The notes below the pieces were generated by a model, which was not told the DNA's origin, did no database searches, and saw only the letters and a list, made by a program, of their open reading frames with translations. From assembly GCA_019746355.1 (NCBI GenBank), contig JAIESC010000198.1, positions 1-37,204 of the forward strand: 37,204 nucleotides of DNA, in the 5' to 3' direction. Positions 1 to 7,577 of this stretch are shown piece after piece (position 1 is the first letter of the stretch; each line of letters starts with the position of its first letter). The position numbers and the translations under genes were made by a program. This stretch comes from Xanthobacteraceae bacterium. GTDB taxonomy: Bacteria; Pseudomonadota; Alphaproteobacteria; Rhizobiales; Xanthobacteraceae.

Positions 1-99
1 AAGCCGACGCTGATCAACGCCGTGATCGATCCGAAGGCCGGCAGCGAGAGCGGCCGCATCGGCAATCTCAATCCGCAGAGTGCACTGAAGAAGAAGTAG
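1..99 (+). CDS. oxc: Oxalyl-CoA decarboxylase, C-terminal end only (5' cut by window edge)
   Basis: The window opens inside a reading frame that ends at the TAG at 97-99. The 32 visible residues ([14 protein letters not shown] then [17 protein letters not shown]) resemble the C-terminus of ThDP-dependent oxalyl-CoA decarboxylase, which turns oxalyl-CoA into formyl-CoA and CO2 in the cytoplasm. The call rests on this short tail and on the next gene being formyl-CoA transferase, its usual partner. None of the catalytic or ThDP-binding residues is in view. Another ThDP enzyme is possible but less likely. Confidence 0.72.
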   Translation, partial: KPTLINAVIDPKAGSESGRIGNLNPQSALKKK

Positions 100-110
100 A
101 CATCGATTTT

Positions 111-140
111 GTGGGCACGGCGCTTCGCGCCGTTGTCCAC
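111..140. repeat. Short intergenic palindrome between oxc and frc
   Basis: The arms GTGG-CA-CGGCGC and GCGCCG-TTG-TCCAC flank a TTC loop. No T-run follows, so it looks like a small REP-like hairpin or mRNA-stabilising stem rather than an intrinsic terminator. oxc and frc could therefore still be co-transcribed. Confidence 0.5.
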
Positions 141-169
141 CCTACGATACCTGCAACAGGGGAACGACA

Positions 170-1624
170 ATGGCAGTTCGGAAGAAGGCCTTGAAAGCGA
201 AGGCCAAAACCAAGCCGAAGACCAAGGCCAAATCCAAGGCTGCGTCGAAGAAGGTCGTGAAGCTGAAGTCGAAGAAGCCTGCGGCGAAAGCCGCCGCCAA
301 CGGGCTGCCGAAACCCTCGGCGAAGCCCTACGGCCAGGCCGGCAAGGCGCTCGACGGCGTGAAGATCCTCGACTTCACCCACGTCCAGTCGGGCCCGACC
401 TGCACCCAGCTTCTCGCCTACCTCGGGGCCGACTGCATCAAGGTCGAGCGTCCGGGCGTCGGCGACATCACCCGCGGGCAACTGCGCGATGTGAAGGGGG
501 CGGACTCGCTCTACTTCACCATGCTCAACGCCAACAAGCGCTCGATCACGATCGACAGCAAGAACCCCAAGGGCAAGGAAATCCTCGAGCGGCTGATCAA
601 GCACTGCGACGTGCTGGTCGAGAACTTCGCGCCCGGCGCGCTCGACCGCATGGGGCTGACCTGGGACTACATCCACAAGACCAACCCGCGCATGATCGTG
701 GCGTCGGTGAAGGGCTTCGGCCCCGGCCCCTACGAGGACTGCAAGGTCTATGAGAACGTGGCGCAGTGCACCGGCGGTGCGGCGTCCACCACCGGCTTCC
801 GCGAGGGCCCGCCGCTCGTCACCGGCGCGCAGATCGGCGACTCCGGCACCGGCCTGCATCTCGCCTTCGGCATCTGCGCGGCGCTCTACCAGCGCAACCG
901 CACCGGCCGCGGCCAGAAGGTGTTCGCCGCCATGCAGGACGGCGTGCTCAATCTCGCGCGCGTCAAGCTGCGCGACCAGCAGCGCCTCGCGCACGGCCCG
1001 CTCACCGAATACAGCCAGTACGGCGAGGGCGTTGCGTTCGGCAAGGCGACGCCGCGTGCCGGCAATGACTCCGGCGGCGGCCAGCCCGGCTGGATCCTGA
1101 AGTGCAAGGGCTGGGAGAACGATGCCGATGCCTACATCTACTTCATCACCCAAGCGCCGGTGTGGGCCGAGATCTGCGACCTGATCGGCAAGCCGGAGTG
1201 GAAGACCGATCCGGACTACGCCACGCCGCCGGCGCGCTTGCCGCGGCTCAAGCAGATCTTCGCCACTATCGAGGAGTGGACCATGACCATGACCAAGTTC
1301 GAGGTCATGGCCAAGTGCAACGAGAAGGACATCCCGGTCGGCCCGATCCTGTCGATGAAGGAGATCGCCGAGGAGCAGTCGCTGCGCGACACCGGCACCG
1401 TGGTCGAGGTCGATCACCCGGTGCGCGGCAAGTACCTGACCGTGGGCAATCCGGTGAAGATGTCGGACTCGATCACCGAGGTGAAGCGCTCGCCGCTGCT
1501 CGGCGAGCACACCGAGGAGATCCTGACCAAGGTGCTCGGCTACTCGGCCAAGGAGTTGGCGGAGATCAAGACCTCGGGCGCGATCACGCCGCCCGAGAAG
1601 CCGGCGAAGGCTGAAGCGGCCTAG
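170..1624 (+). CDS. frc: Formyl-CoA transferase (CoA-transferase family III) with Lys-rich N-terminal extension
   Basis: Formyl-CoA:oxalate CoA-transferase moves CoA from formyl-CoA to oxalate, giving formate and oxalyl-CoA for the decarboxylase encoded just upstream. The core starts near residue 60 ([20 protein letters not shown]) and includes the VERPGVGD loop at about 92-99 and the block [18 protein letters not shown]. The expected catalytic aspartate is Asp224 in GDSGTGLH, equivalent to Asp169 of the Oxalobacter enzyme. The protein is 484 aa against about 425 for the family. The excess is residues 1-55, a low-complexity Lys/Ala stretch ([15 protein letters not shown]) absent from classical Frc. 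The ATG at 170 is preceded by GGGGAACGAC, and no good internal start lies beside the core, so the extension is probably translated. Cytoplasmic; likely one operon with oxc. Confidence 0.93.
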   Translation: MAVRKKALKAKAKTKPKTKAKSKAASKKVVKLKSKKPAAKAAANGLPKPSAKPYGQAGKALDGVKILDFTHVQSGPTCTQLLAYLGADCIKVERPGVGDITRGQLRDVKGADSLYFTMLNANKRSITIDSKNPKGKEILERLIKHCDVLVENFAPGALDRMGLTWDYIHKTNPRMIVASVKGFGPGPYEDCKVYENVAQCTGGAASTTGFREGPPLVTGAQIGDSGTGLHLAFGICAALYQRNRTGRGQKVFAAMQDGVLNLARVKLRDQQRLAHGPLTEYSQYGEGVAFGKATPRAGNDSGGGQPGWILKCKGWENDADAYIYFITQAPVWAEICDLIGKPEWKTDPDYATPPARLPRLKQIFATIEEWTMTMTKFEVMAKCNEKDIPVGPILSMKEIAEEQSLRDTGTVVEVDHPVRGKYLTVGNPVKMSDSITEVKRSPLLGEHTEEILTKVLGYSAKELAEIKTSGAITPPEKPAKAEAA

Positions 1625-1645
1625 CAGGCGCAGTTCAACTCGGCT

Positions 1646-1671
1646 GGATCGCCCGCGCAGGCGGGCGATCC
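1646..1671. repeat. Perfect hairpin after frc
   Basis: The arms GGATCGCCCGC and GCGGGCGATCC (11 bp each) flank a GCAG loop. The hairpin is very stable but lacks a T-run, so I call it a palindromic element or 3'-end stabiliser rather than a terminator. Confidence 0.55.
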
Positions 1672-1689
1672 CGCGCGAAATTAAGAAGC

Positions 1690-1714
1690 TGGATGCCCCG
1701 TTTTCGCGGGCATG
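1690..1714. repeat. Half copy of the ATGCCCG palindromic element
   Basis: GGATGCCCC...CGGGCATGAC resembles one half of the larger element at 2688-2772 (TCATGCCCGG...CCGGGCATCC). It therefore looks like a partial copy of the same intergenic family, placed just before the next gene. Confidence 0.45.
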
Positions 1715-1750
1715 ACAGCAGGTAAGAAACAGGAATACGGGGATCCTCCA

Positions 1751-2680
1751 ATGCGTATCGTCGTTCACGGCCAGCAGGCGTTCGGCAAGGCCGTGCTGGA
1801 AGCGCTGATCAAGCGTGGTGAGAACATCGTCGGTGTCTATGTCGCGCCCGAAAAGCCCGGCGCGAAGGTCGATCCGCTGAAGGAGGCGGCGCTTGCCGCC
1901 AACCTGCCGGTGTTCCAGCCCGAGTCCTACAAGGACCCGAAGGTGTGGGAACAGTTCAAGTCGCTGAAGCCAGATCTGCAGGTGATGGCCTTCGTCACGC
2001 TGTTCGTGCCGGAAGACTTCCTCAACATCCCGACCCACGGCTCGATCCAGTATCACCCGTCGCTGCTGCCCGCCTATCGCGGCGCGTCGGCGATCAACTG
2101 GCCGATCATCAAGGGCGAGACGGAAACCGGGCTGTCGATCTTCTGGCCGGACAACGGCCTCGACACCGGCGACGTCCTGATCCAGAAGAAGACGCCGATC
2201 TCCGGCACCGACACGCTCGGCACCGTCTATTTCGACCGCCTGTTCCCGATGGGCGTCGAGGCGATGCTGGAATCGGTTGACCTCGTCAAGGCCGGCAAAG
2301 CCCCGCGCATCAAGCAGGACGAGAGCAAGGCCACCTACGAGGGCCGCTGCGGTCCCGACAACGCCAGGATCGACTGGGGTAAGCCCTGGGAGCAGATCGA
2401 CCGCCTCATTCGCGGCTGCAACCCCGCGCCGGGCGCGTGGACCACGCTCGACGGCAAGCAGCTCAAGGTGTTCGACGCCAAGCCCTTGCCAGCGAAGGAC
2501 CCCAAGGGCATCGCCGGCAAGATCGGCGAGATCGTCGCGGTCGAAGCCGACGGCTTCACCGTGGTCTGCGCCGACGGGCGCTTCAAGGTCACGCGCGTGC
2601 AACCCGCCGACGGCAAGAAGATCGAGGCCGGCGAATGGGCCAAGTCCGTGAACCTCCAGCCAAAGGCCAGGTTCTCATGA
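1751..2680 (+). CDS. Stand-alone 10-formyltetrahydrofolate hydrolase/formyltransferase domain protein
   Basis: The 309-aa protein resembles the N-terminal hydrolase domain of animal 10-formyl-THF dehydrogenase (ALDH1L1) more than methionyl-tRNA formyltransferase. It has HGSIQYHPSLLP, RGASAINW, SIFWPDNGLDTGD and ATYEGR in the same order and spacing. The catalytic pair of that domain (His106 and Asp142 in rat) corresponds to His102 and Asp138. The Asn of the Asn-x-His motif in ordinary formyltransferases is Gln100 here. A C-terminal FMT_C-like domain fills about 205-309. There is no aldehyde dehydrogenase domain. I chose the ATG at 1751, with GGGGA about 10 nt upstream, over 1712. The gene lies between frc and fhs, so a role in formyl-THF turnover is likely; the exact reaction is inferred. 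It is often annotated simply as fmt. Confidence 0.8.
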   Translation: MRIVVHGQQAFGKAVLEALIKRGENIVGVYVAPEKPGAKVDPLKEAALAANLPVFQPESYKDPKVWEQFKSLKPDLQVMAFVTLFVPEDFLNIPTHGSIQYHPSLLPAYRGASAINWPIIKGETETGLSIFWPDNGLDTGDVLIQKKTPISGTDTLGTVYFDRLFPMGVEAMLESVDLVKAGKAPRIKQDESKATYEGRCGPDNARIDWGKPWEQIDRLIRGCNPAPGAWTTLDGKQLKVFDAKPLPAKDPKGIAGKIGEIVAVEADGFTVVCADGRFKVTRVQPADGKKIEAGEWAKSVNLQPKARFS

Positions 2681-2687
2681 CTCTCGA

Positions 2688-2772
2688 CTGTCATGCCCGG
2701 CCTTGTGCCGGGCATCCACGCCTTGCTTTGCCGCCAAGGCGTGGATGGCCGGGACAAGCCCGGCCATGACGG
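2688..2772. repeat. Large palindromic intergenic element
   Basis: The outer arms GTCATGCCCGGC and GCCCGGCCATGAC enclose inner stems, including ATCCACGCCTTG paired with CAAGGCGTGGAT. It occupies most of the 142-bp gap before fhs and belongs to the element type with a half copy at 1690-1714. It has no coding content. Confidence 0.7.
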
Positions 2773-2822
2773 AGCAACCAGTTCCTCACCTCATTCCCAC
2801 TTCTCTTTGATGGATCATTCGC

Positions 2823-4520
2823 ATGCCCGCCTCGCAGCACCAGTCGCCGAAATCCGATATTGAAATCGCCCAGGCGGCAAAGCCCCGCCGCATCCTCGAC
2901 GTCGCCAAGGAAAAGCTCGGCATCGCGCCGGAAAACCTCGAGCCCTATGGCCACTACAAGGCCAAGGTGTCGATGGACTACATCAAGTCGCTCAAGGACA
3001 AGAAGAACGGCAAGCTGATCCTCGTCACCGCGATCAACCCGACGCCGGCGGGCGAGGGCAAGACCACCACCACGGTCGGCCTCACCGATGCGCTCAACCA
3101 CATCGGCAAGAAGGCGATGTGCGCACTGCGCGAGCCGTCGCTCGGCCCGTGCTTCGGCGTGAAGGGCGGTGCCGCCGGCGGCGGCTACGCCCAGGTGATC
3201 CCGATGGAGGACATCAACCTCCACTTCACCGGCGACTTCCACGCCATCACCTCGGCGCACAATCTGCTTTCGGCGCTGATCGACAACCACATCTACTGGG
3301 GCAACGCGCTCGGCATCGACTCGCGCCGCGTCGCCTGGCGTCGCGTCATGGACATGAACGACCGCGCGCTGCGCGAGATCGTCTGCTCGCTCGGCGGCGT
3401 CGCCAACGGCTATCCGCGCGAGGCGGGCTTCGACATCACCGTGGCCTCCGAGGTCATGGCGATCTTCTGTCTCGCCACCGATCTCGAGGACCTCAAGCGC
3501 CGGCTCGGCGACATCATCGTGGGCTACACCCGCGACCGTAAGCCGGTGCGCGCGAAAGAGCTCAATGCCAACGGCGCGATGACTGCGCTCTTGAAGGACG
3601 CGATCGCGCCCAATCTGGTGCAGACGCTCGAGGGCACGCCGGCCTTCATCCACGGCGGCCCGTTCGCCAACATCGCCCACGGCTGCAACTCGGTGTCGGC
3701 GACCACCGCCGCGCTGAAGCTTGCCGACTATGTGGTGACGGAAGCGGGCTTCGGTGCCGATCTCGGGGCCGAGAAGTTCCTCGACATCAAGTGCCGCAAG
3801 GCGGGATTGAAGCCCGATTGCGTCGTCATCGTCGCGACCATCCGCGCGCTGAAGATGCACGGTGGGGTGAAGAAGGACGACCTGAAGAAGGAGGACCTGG
3901 CGGCTCTTGCGGCCGGCATGGCGAACCTTTCGCAGCACGTCGAGAACCTCAAGAAGTTCGGTCTGCCAGCGGTGGTCTCGATCAACCGCTTCTCCGCCGA
4001 CACGCCGGCCGAGATCAATCTGGTCAAGGAGAAGTGCAAGGCGCTCGGCGTCGAGGCGCTGATGGCCGACCACTGGGCGATGGGCGGCGAGGGCGCGGCC
4101 GACGTCGCGAAGGCCGTGGTCAAGATCTGTGACGAGGGCAAGGCGAGCCTGAAGTATCTCTACCCCGACGAGATGCCGCTGTTCGACAAGATCCGCACCA
4201 TCTGCAAGGAGGTCTACCGCGCCGACGACGCGACCGCCGACAAGTCGGTGAAGGACCAGCTCAAGCAGTGGGAGGAGATGGGCTTCGGCAAGCTGCCGGT
4301 CTGCATCGCCAAGACGCAGTATTCGTTCTCGACCAACCCGGACGCCAAGGGCGCGCCCAGGGGCTTCTCGATTCCGGTGCGCGAGGTGCGGCTCTCGGCC
4401 GGTGCCGAGTTCATCGTCGCGATCTGCGGTGAGATCATGACCATGCCCGGCCTGCCCAAGGTGCCGTCGGCCGACAGCATCAATGTCAACGAGCAGGGCC
4501 GGATTGTCGGGCTGTTCTAG
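2823..4520 (+). CDS. fhs: Formate-tetrahydrofolate ligase
   Basis: Also called FtfL. It joins formate and THF with ATP to give 10-formyl-THF, the entry of formate into C1 metabolism; cytoplasmic. The protein is 565 aa, close to the family norm of about 557. The P-loop [11 protein letters not shown] is at 73-83, followed by [19 protein letters not shown] and the substrate-site block [14 protein letters not shown]. Further family blocks are [19 protein letters not shown] and, near the C-terminus, [15 protein letters not shown]. The ATG at 2823 follows a loose ribosome site in CTTTGATGGATC. It is downstream of the oxalate genes on the same strand and ends at a strong terminator, so it is probably the last gene of the oxalate/formate operon. 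It would capture the formate released by Frc. Confidence 0.97.
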   Translation: MPASQHQSPKSDIEIAQAAKPRRILDVAKEKLGIAPENLEPYGHYKAKVSMDYIKSLKDKKNGKLILVTAINPTPAGEGKTTTTVGLTDALNHIGKKAMCALREPSLGPCFGVKGGAAGGGYAQVIPMEDINLHFTGDFHAITSAHNLLSALIDNHIYWGNALGIDSRRVAWRRVMDMNDRALREIVCSLGGVANGYPREAGFDITVASEVMAIFCLATDLEDLKRRLGDIIVGYTRDRKPVRAKELNANGAMTALLKDAIAPNLVQTLEGTPAFIHGGPFANIAHGCNSVSATTAALKLADYVVTEAGFGADLGAEKFLDIKCRKAGLKPDCVVIVATIRALKMHGGVKKDDLKKEDLAALAAGMANLSQHVENLKKFGLPAVVSINRFSADTPAEINLVKEKCKALGVEALMADHWAMGGEGAADVAKAVVKICDEGKASLKYLYPDEMPLFDKIRTICKEVYRADDATADKSVKDQLKQWEEMGFGKLPVCIAKTQYSFSTNPDAKGAPRGFSIPVREVRLSAGAEFIVAICGEIMTMPGLPKVPSADSINVNEQGRIVGLF

Positions 4521-4543
4521 CTCAAGGTTCCGGTTTGGACTAA

Positions 4544-4575
4544 AGAAGCCCCGCTGATGCGGGGCTTCTGCTTTT
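4544..4575 (+). terminator. Rho-independent terminator after fhs
   Basis: The arms AGAAGCCCCGC (4544-4554) and GCGGGGCTTCT (4559-4569) flank a TGAT loop and are followed by GCTTTT. This closes the frc-fhs transcription unit before the GST gene. Confidence 0.85.
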
Positions 4576-4619
4576 CGCCGCCCCGCTCCAGGGTGATGGA
4601 AGCCCGAACCAGGAGGACA

Positions 4620-5312
4620 ATGCCGATGTTGAAGTTCTATTACAGCGGCGCGCCGAACCCGACCAAGGTCGCGCTGTTTCTCGAAGAAGCCGGAATGCAG
4701 TACGAGGCGATTGCGGTCGACACCCGCAAGGGCGACCAGCACAAGCCCGAGTTTCTCGCCATCAACCCGAACGCCAAGGTGCCGGCGATCGTCGACGGCG
4801 ACGTCACGGTGTTCGATTCGAGCGCCATCCTGATCTATCTCGCCGAGAAGACTGGAAAATTCCTGCCGGCGAAGACCGACAAGGCGCGCGGTGAGCTCCT
4901 CTCCTGGATGTTTTTCGTGTCCTCCGGCGTCGGCCCCTATTCCGGCCAGTCGGTGCACTTCCGCGTCTATGCGCCGGAGAAGCTTCCTTACGCCATCAAC
5001 CGCTACGCCTTCGAGGCGCAGCGTCATTTCGGCATCCTCGATGCGCGGCTCGCCGGGCAGAAGTACATGCTGGGCGACACCTACACCATCGTCGACATGA
5101 ACGTGTGGGGCTGGGCGCGGCTGATGCCGAACATCCTGGGCGACGGCGGCTGGGCCAAGTTCCCGAACCTCAAGCGCATGGTCGACGAAGTGACCGCACG
5201 TCCCGCAGCGCAGAAGGCCATGACGCTGAAGGACCGGCACCAGTTCAAGGCCGAGATGGACGACGTCGCCAAGAAGGCGATGTTCGGCCACCTCTCCGAA
5301 AAGGTCGCCTGA
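4620..5312 (+). CDS. Glutathione S-transferase, Nu-class/YfcG-like
   Basis: This 230-aa cytosolic protein has an N-terminal thioredoxin fold (about 1-80) and an all-helical C-terminal domain. The N-domain shows PNPTKVALFLEEAG, the cis-proline element NAKVPAIVD and the glutathione-binding SSAILIYLAEKTGKFLP. The pattern GDQHKPEFLAINPNAKVP is typical of the YfcG/YghU (Nu) class, whose characterised members are glutathione-dependent disulfide reductases or peroxidases. The ATG at 4620 has AGGAGGACA just upstream. A terminator separates it from fhs, so it is probably its own unit. The substrate cannot be told from sequence; a link to formaldehyde or formate metabolism is only positional. Confidence 0.9.
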   Translation: MPMLKFYYSGAPNPTKVALFLEEAGMQYEAIAVDTRKGDQHKPEFLAINPNAKVPAIVDGDVTVFDSSAILIYLAEKTGKFLPAKTDKARGELLSWMFFVSSGVGPYSGQSVHFRVYAPEKLPYAINRYAFEAQRHFGILDARLAGQKYMLGDTYTIVDMNVWGWARLMPNILGDGGWAKFPNLKRMVDEVTARPAAQKAMTLKDRHQFKAEMDDVAKKAMFGHLSEKVA

Positions 5313-5362
5313 CGCGTCCCGGCGCGGGCCCGTCTGGTTCGTGCCATCTTTATCGAATAGAC

Positions 5363-5462
5363 AAGCCCCGCCGTAGGCGAGCCATAAGCGCGTCTACGCG
5401 CGTCTTCGACGCGCTATGGCGACGCCGTCCTTTTCGGACGGCTATGGGCGGGGCCTCGTTTT
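5363..5462 (+). repeat. Nested palindromic element, possibly acting as terminator of the GST gene
   Basis: The outer arms AAGCCCCGCC (5363-5372) and GGCGGGGC (5447-5454) enclose a GCGCGTC/GACGCGC stem and a CCGTCC-TTTT-CGGACGG stem. CTCGTTTT follows, so it may terminate transcription. The core GACGCCGTCCTTTTCGG followed by ACGGCTATG recurs, inverted, at 35142-35200, which shows that this is a mobile-type intergenic repeat family. Confidence 0.65.
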
Positions 5463-5471
5463 GGTGAGATC

Positions 5472-5849
5472 ATGATCTCGGCGGACCTGTCGTTCCACGA
5501 CGCGACCATCGCCGCCGCCCGGCGCGAAGGGACGAGCATCATCCTCGAGGTCGAGGATGTCGCCGTGGAGCACGGCGAGGACGTGATCAACGGCACGCTC
5601 ACCTTCGAGGACGTGCGCCGCATCCTGCTCGACGGCCGGGAGGTCGGCGAGCTCGCGATGGCCGGTGACGACGGCGAGATCCTCGAACTCGAGGAGCTCC
5701 CCGGGCCGGTGATCCGCATGTTCGTGATCTGGACGCAGTACGCCTCGCATGACGAGGCGCAGAACCTCTACCTCATCGAATGCAAAGGCATGCGGTGGGA
5801 GGCGGACGAACCGGGCGAACCGGACGAACGGGACGAACCGGGCGAATAG
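5472..5849 (+). CDS. Small acidic protein of unknown function
   Basis: I do not recognise this 125-aa protein. It starts MISADLSFHDATI, has no signal peptide or membrane segment, and looks like an all-beta/mixed fold to about residue 107 (LEVEDVAVEHGEDVINGTLTFEDVRRI, then WTQYASHDEAQNLYLIECKG). It ends in a low-complexity acidic tail, EPGEPDERDEPGE, encoded by a degenerate CGAACCGGG-type DNA repeat. GGTGAG precedes the ATG at 5472. The coding pattern and charge suggest a genuine cytosolic gene. I cannot assign a role from sequence or neighbours. Confidence 0.6.
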   Translation: MISADLSFHDATIAAARREGTSIILEVEDVAVEHGEDVINGTLTFEDVRRILLDGREVGELAMAGDDGEILELEELPGPVIRMFVIWTQYASHDEAQNLYLIECKGMRWEADEPGEPDERDEPGE

Positions 5850-5897
5850 GTGGATCCGGCGGCCGTCGCCGCCGGCTCCACCCTGTCCGGCAGCGCG

Positions 5898-6578
5898 TTA
5901 CTTCGCCGGCTTTGGCCCGATGCGCTCGCCGTGCTTCACGCGCTCGGCCGCCTTGTGAACCAGCGTATAGGCGTAGTCCACGCCCATGCCGTAGGCACCC
6001 GAGTGCTCCTGCACCAGCCCGATGGTCGCGTCATAGGTCTTCTTGCGCGCCCAGTCGCGCTGCCATTCGAGCAGAACCTGCTGCCAGGTCACCGGAATGA
6101 CACCGGCCTGCACCATGCGGTCCATGGCGTACTTCTGCGCATCTGCCGACGTTGCCCCTGACGCGTCCGCCACCATGTAGATCTCGTATTGCGCATCGTG
6201 GATCGCCGACAGCGCGAACATCAGGTTGCAGACTTCGGTCCAGAGTCCCGACACCACGATCTTCTTGCGCCCGGTCGCCGCCAGCGCGTCGCGGACGTTC
6301 TGGTCGTCCCACGAGTTCATCGAGGTGCGTTCGAGGATCTTGTTGTTCGGAAACACCGCGAGAAGCTCGGGGTAGGTGTGTCCGGAGAAGCTTTCGGTTT
6401 CTACCGTCGTGATCGTGGTCGGCACGTTGAAGATCTTCGCCGCCTTGGCGAGCGCCACGACGTTGTTCTTCAGCGTCTGGCGGTCGATCGACTGCACGCC
6501 GAACGCCATCTGCGGCTGCTGGTCGATGAAGATGAGCTGGCTGTTGTCCGGAGTCAGAAGTTCGGTGAAGTTCGGCAT
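5898..6578 (-). CDS. Isochorismatase-family cysteine hydrolase (YcaC-like)
   Basis: The 226-aa protein has the isochorismatase-like fold. The motifs are the N-terminal acid in LIFIDQQPQMAF (Asp19), the ERTSMNSWDD segment and the nucleophile region VVSGLWTEVCN (Cys117). The long C-terminal half (WQRDWARKKTYDATIGLVQEH) is typical of the YcaC group, octameric hydrolases of unknown physiological substrate. No signal peptide; cytoplasmic. The start has AAGGAGACC immediately upstream, followed in the leader by a C/A-rich, G-poor stretch. Its nearest same-strand neighbour is the pirin gene, about 170 bp upstream across a long inverted repeat, so co-transcription is uncertain. Confidence 0.88.
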   Translation of the reverse strand: MPNFTELLTPDNSQLIFIDQQPQMAFGVQSIDRQTLKNNVVALAKAAKIFNVPTTITTVETESFSGHTYPELLAVFPNNKILERTSMNSWDDQNVRDALAATGRKKIVVSGLWTEVCNLMFALSAIHDAQYEIYMVADASGATSADAQKYAMDRMVQAGVIPVTWQQVLLEWQRDWARKKTYDATIGLVQEHSGAYGMGVDYAYTLVHKAAERVKHGERIGPKPAK

Positions 6579-6638
6579 GGTCGGTCTCCTTGGGTTTGGT
6601 TGGTTTGAAGTTTGAGGATTGTGAGGTTTGAGTTTTTG

Positions 6639-6726
6639 GCCCTGGGTCCCCGCTTTGCGGGGACGAACGCTGATGGAGTGGCGTGCTCTCTCCCCGTTCG
6701 TCCCCGCGAAAGCGGGGACCCAGGGC
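6639..6726. repeat. Long inverted repeat (GGTCCCCGC family)
   Basis: Arms of about 31 bp (GCCCTGGGTCCCCGC...GGGGACGAACG and CGTTCGTCCCC...GCGGGGACCCAGGGC) surround a central spacer of about 25 bp. It fills the space between the pirin stop and the YcaC-like gene. Nothing else was seen in this gap. Confidence 0.75.
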
Positions 6727-6747
6727 TTGCCTTGCGAAAGCCGCGCG

Positions 6748-7452
6748 TCAGGCGGCCATGTCGAACACGAGGATCTCGGCGTCGTCGGACGTGCCGGTGA
6801 GCGCGATCTTCGTGCCGGCGTCGAGCGCCACGCCGTCGCCGGGGCGGAGCTGTTCGCCGTTCAGCGTCGCCGTGCCCTGCGCCACCTGCACCCAGCCGAT
6901 GCGGCCCGAGGCCAGATCGTGGGTCACGGTGCCGCCGTCGCCCGGCAGCGTAGCGTAGAGGTCGACGTCACGGTGGATCGTCACCGAGCCGTCGCGTCCG
7001 TCGCGCGAGCCGACCAGCTTGAGCGCGCCGCGCTTTGCGTCGGCGCTGAAGCTCTTCTGCTCGTAGCCAGGCGCGAGACCCCGCTTCTCCGGAATGATCC
7101 AGATCTGCAGGAAGTGCACCGGTTCGGTGTCCGACGCGTTGAATTCGCTGTGCCGGATACCGGTGCCGGCCGACATGCGCTGCACGTCGCCCGGCCTGAT
7201 CACCGAGCCGGTGCCGATGCTGTCGCGGTGCGCGAGCCCGCCTTCCAGCACGTAGGAGATGATCTCCATGTCGGCGTGCGGATGGGTGGGGAAGCCCGCG
7301 CCCGCGGCGACGCGGTCGTCGTTGATCACCCGCAGCGGGCCGACCCCCATGTGCTCGGGGTCATGGTAGTGGCCGAACGAGAACGTGTGACGGCTGTCGA
7401 GCCAGCCGAGATTGGCGCGGCCGCGCTCTTCGGCTTTGCGGAGGTTGAGCAT
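6748..7452 (-). CDS. Pirin-like bicupin protein (YhhW/quercetin-dioxygenase-like)
   Basis: The 234-aa protein has two cupin domains. The N-terminal cupin has the pirin signature RHTFSFGHYHDPEHMGVGPLRV, then HPHADMEIISYVLEG and GTGIRHSEFN, giving the His-rich metal site (His57, His59 and His102 region, Glu in between). This is the pattern of YhhW-type pirins, which bind one metal and can oxidise flavonols such as quercetin in vitro. The C-terminal cupin lacks metal ligands, as usual in the family. Cytoplasmic. It is divergent from the LysR gene at 7578, and that arrangement suggests the LysR protein controls it. The natural substrate is unknown. Confidence 0.9.
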   Translation of the reverse strand: MLNLRKAEERGRANLGWLDSRHTFSFGHYHDPEHMGVGPLRVINDDRVAAGAGFPTHPHADMEIISYVLEGGLAHRDSIGTGSVIRPGDVQRMSAGTGIRHSEFNASDTEPVHFLQIWIIPEKRGLAPGYEQKSFSADAKRGALKLVGSRDGRDGSVTIHRDVDLYATLPGDGGTVTHDLASGRIGWVQVAQGTATLNGEQLRPGDGVALDAGTKIALTGTSDDAEILVFDMAA

Positions 7453-7540
7453 GGTGGTTCTCCCGTTTTCGCCGGCGGCTTGGAGGTGCCGGCCTCAGGG
7501 GCAGAATTAGGCCGTTGGCTGATCTGCTACAATCTGGCAT

Positions 7541-7575
7541 TATTGGAACATACTGGTGCCAAATAGGAACCAATA
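7541..7575. promoter_or_regulatory. Candidate operator between pirin and lysR genes
   Basis: TATTGG (7541-7546) and CCAATA (7570-7575) form an inverted repeat whose centre (7558) nearly coincides with the smaller TGG-TG-CCA dyad at 7554-7561. It sits directly before the LysR start and within the divergent promoter region, where LysR-type autoregulatory sites usually lie. The arms are only 6 bp, so this is tentative. Confidence 0.4.
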
Positions 7576-7577
7576 GC

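Noticed and set aside
111..140. Terminator between oxc and frc
   Set aside because: The hairpin is stable but no T-run follows on either side, so termination is not supported.
68..2602. Very long open frame (844 codons) on the minus strand
   Set aside because: It is antisense to frc and the formyl hydrolase gene. In GC-rich DNA the opposite strand of a real gene often stays open. The translation is Arg/Leu/Asp-rich with no domain. The same holds for minus-strand frames at 2691-5291, 7527-10532, 15710-17494 and 17475-19973.
6628..7566. 312-codon plus-strand frame over the pirin gene
   Set aside because: Antisense shadow of pirin; the low-complexity HV/RAD-rich text has no family match, whereas the minus strand gives a full pirin.
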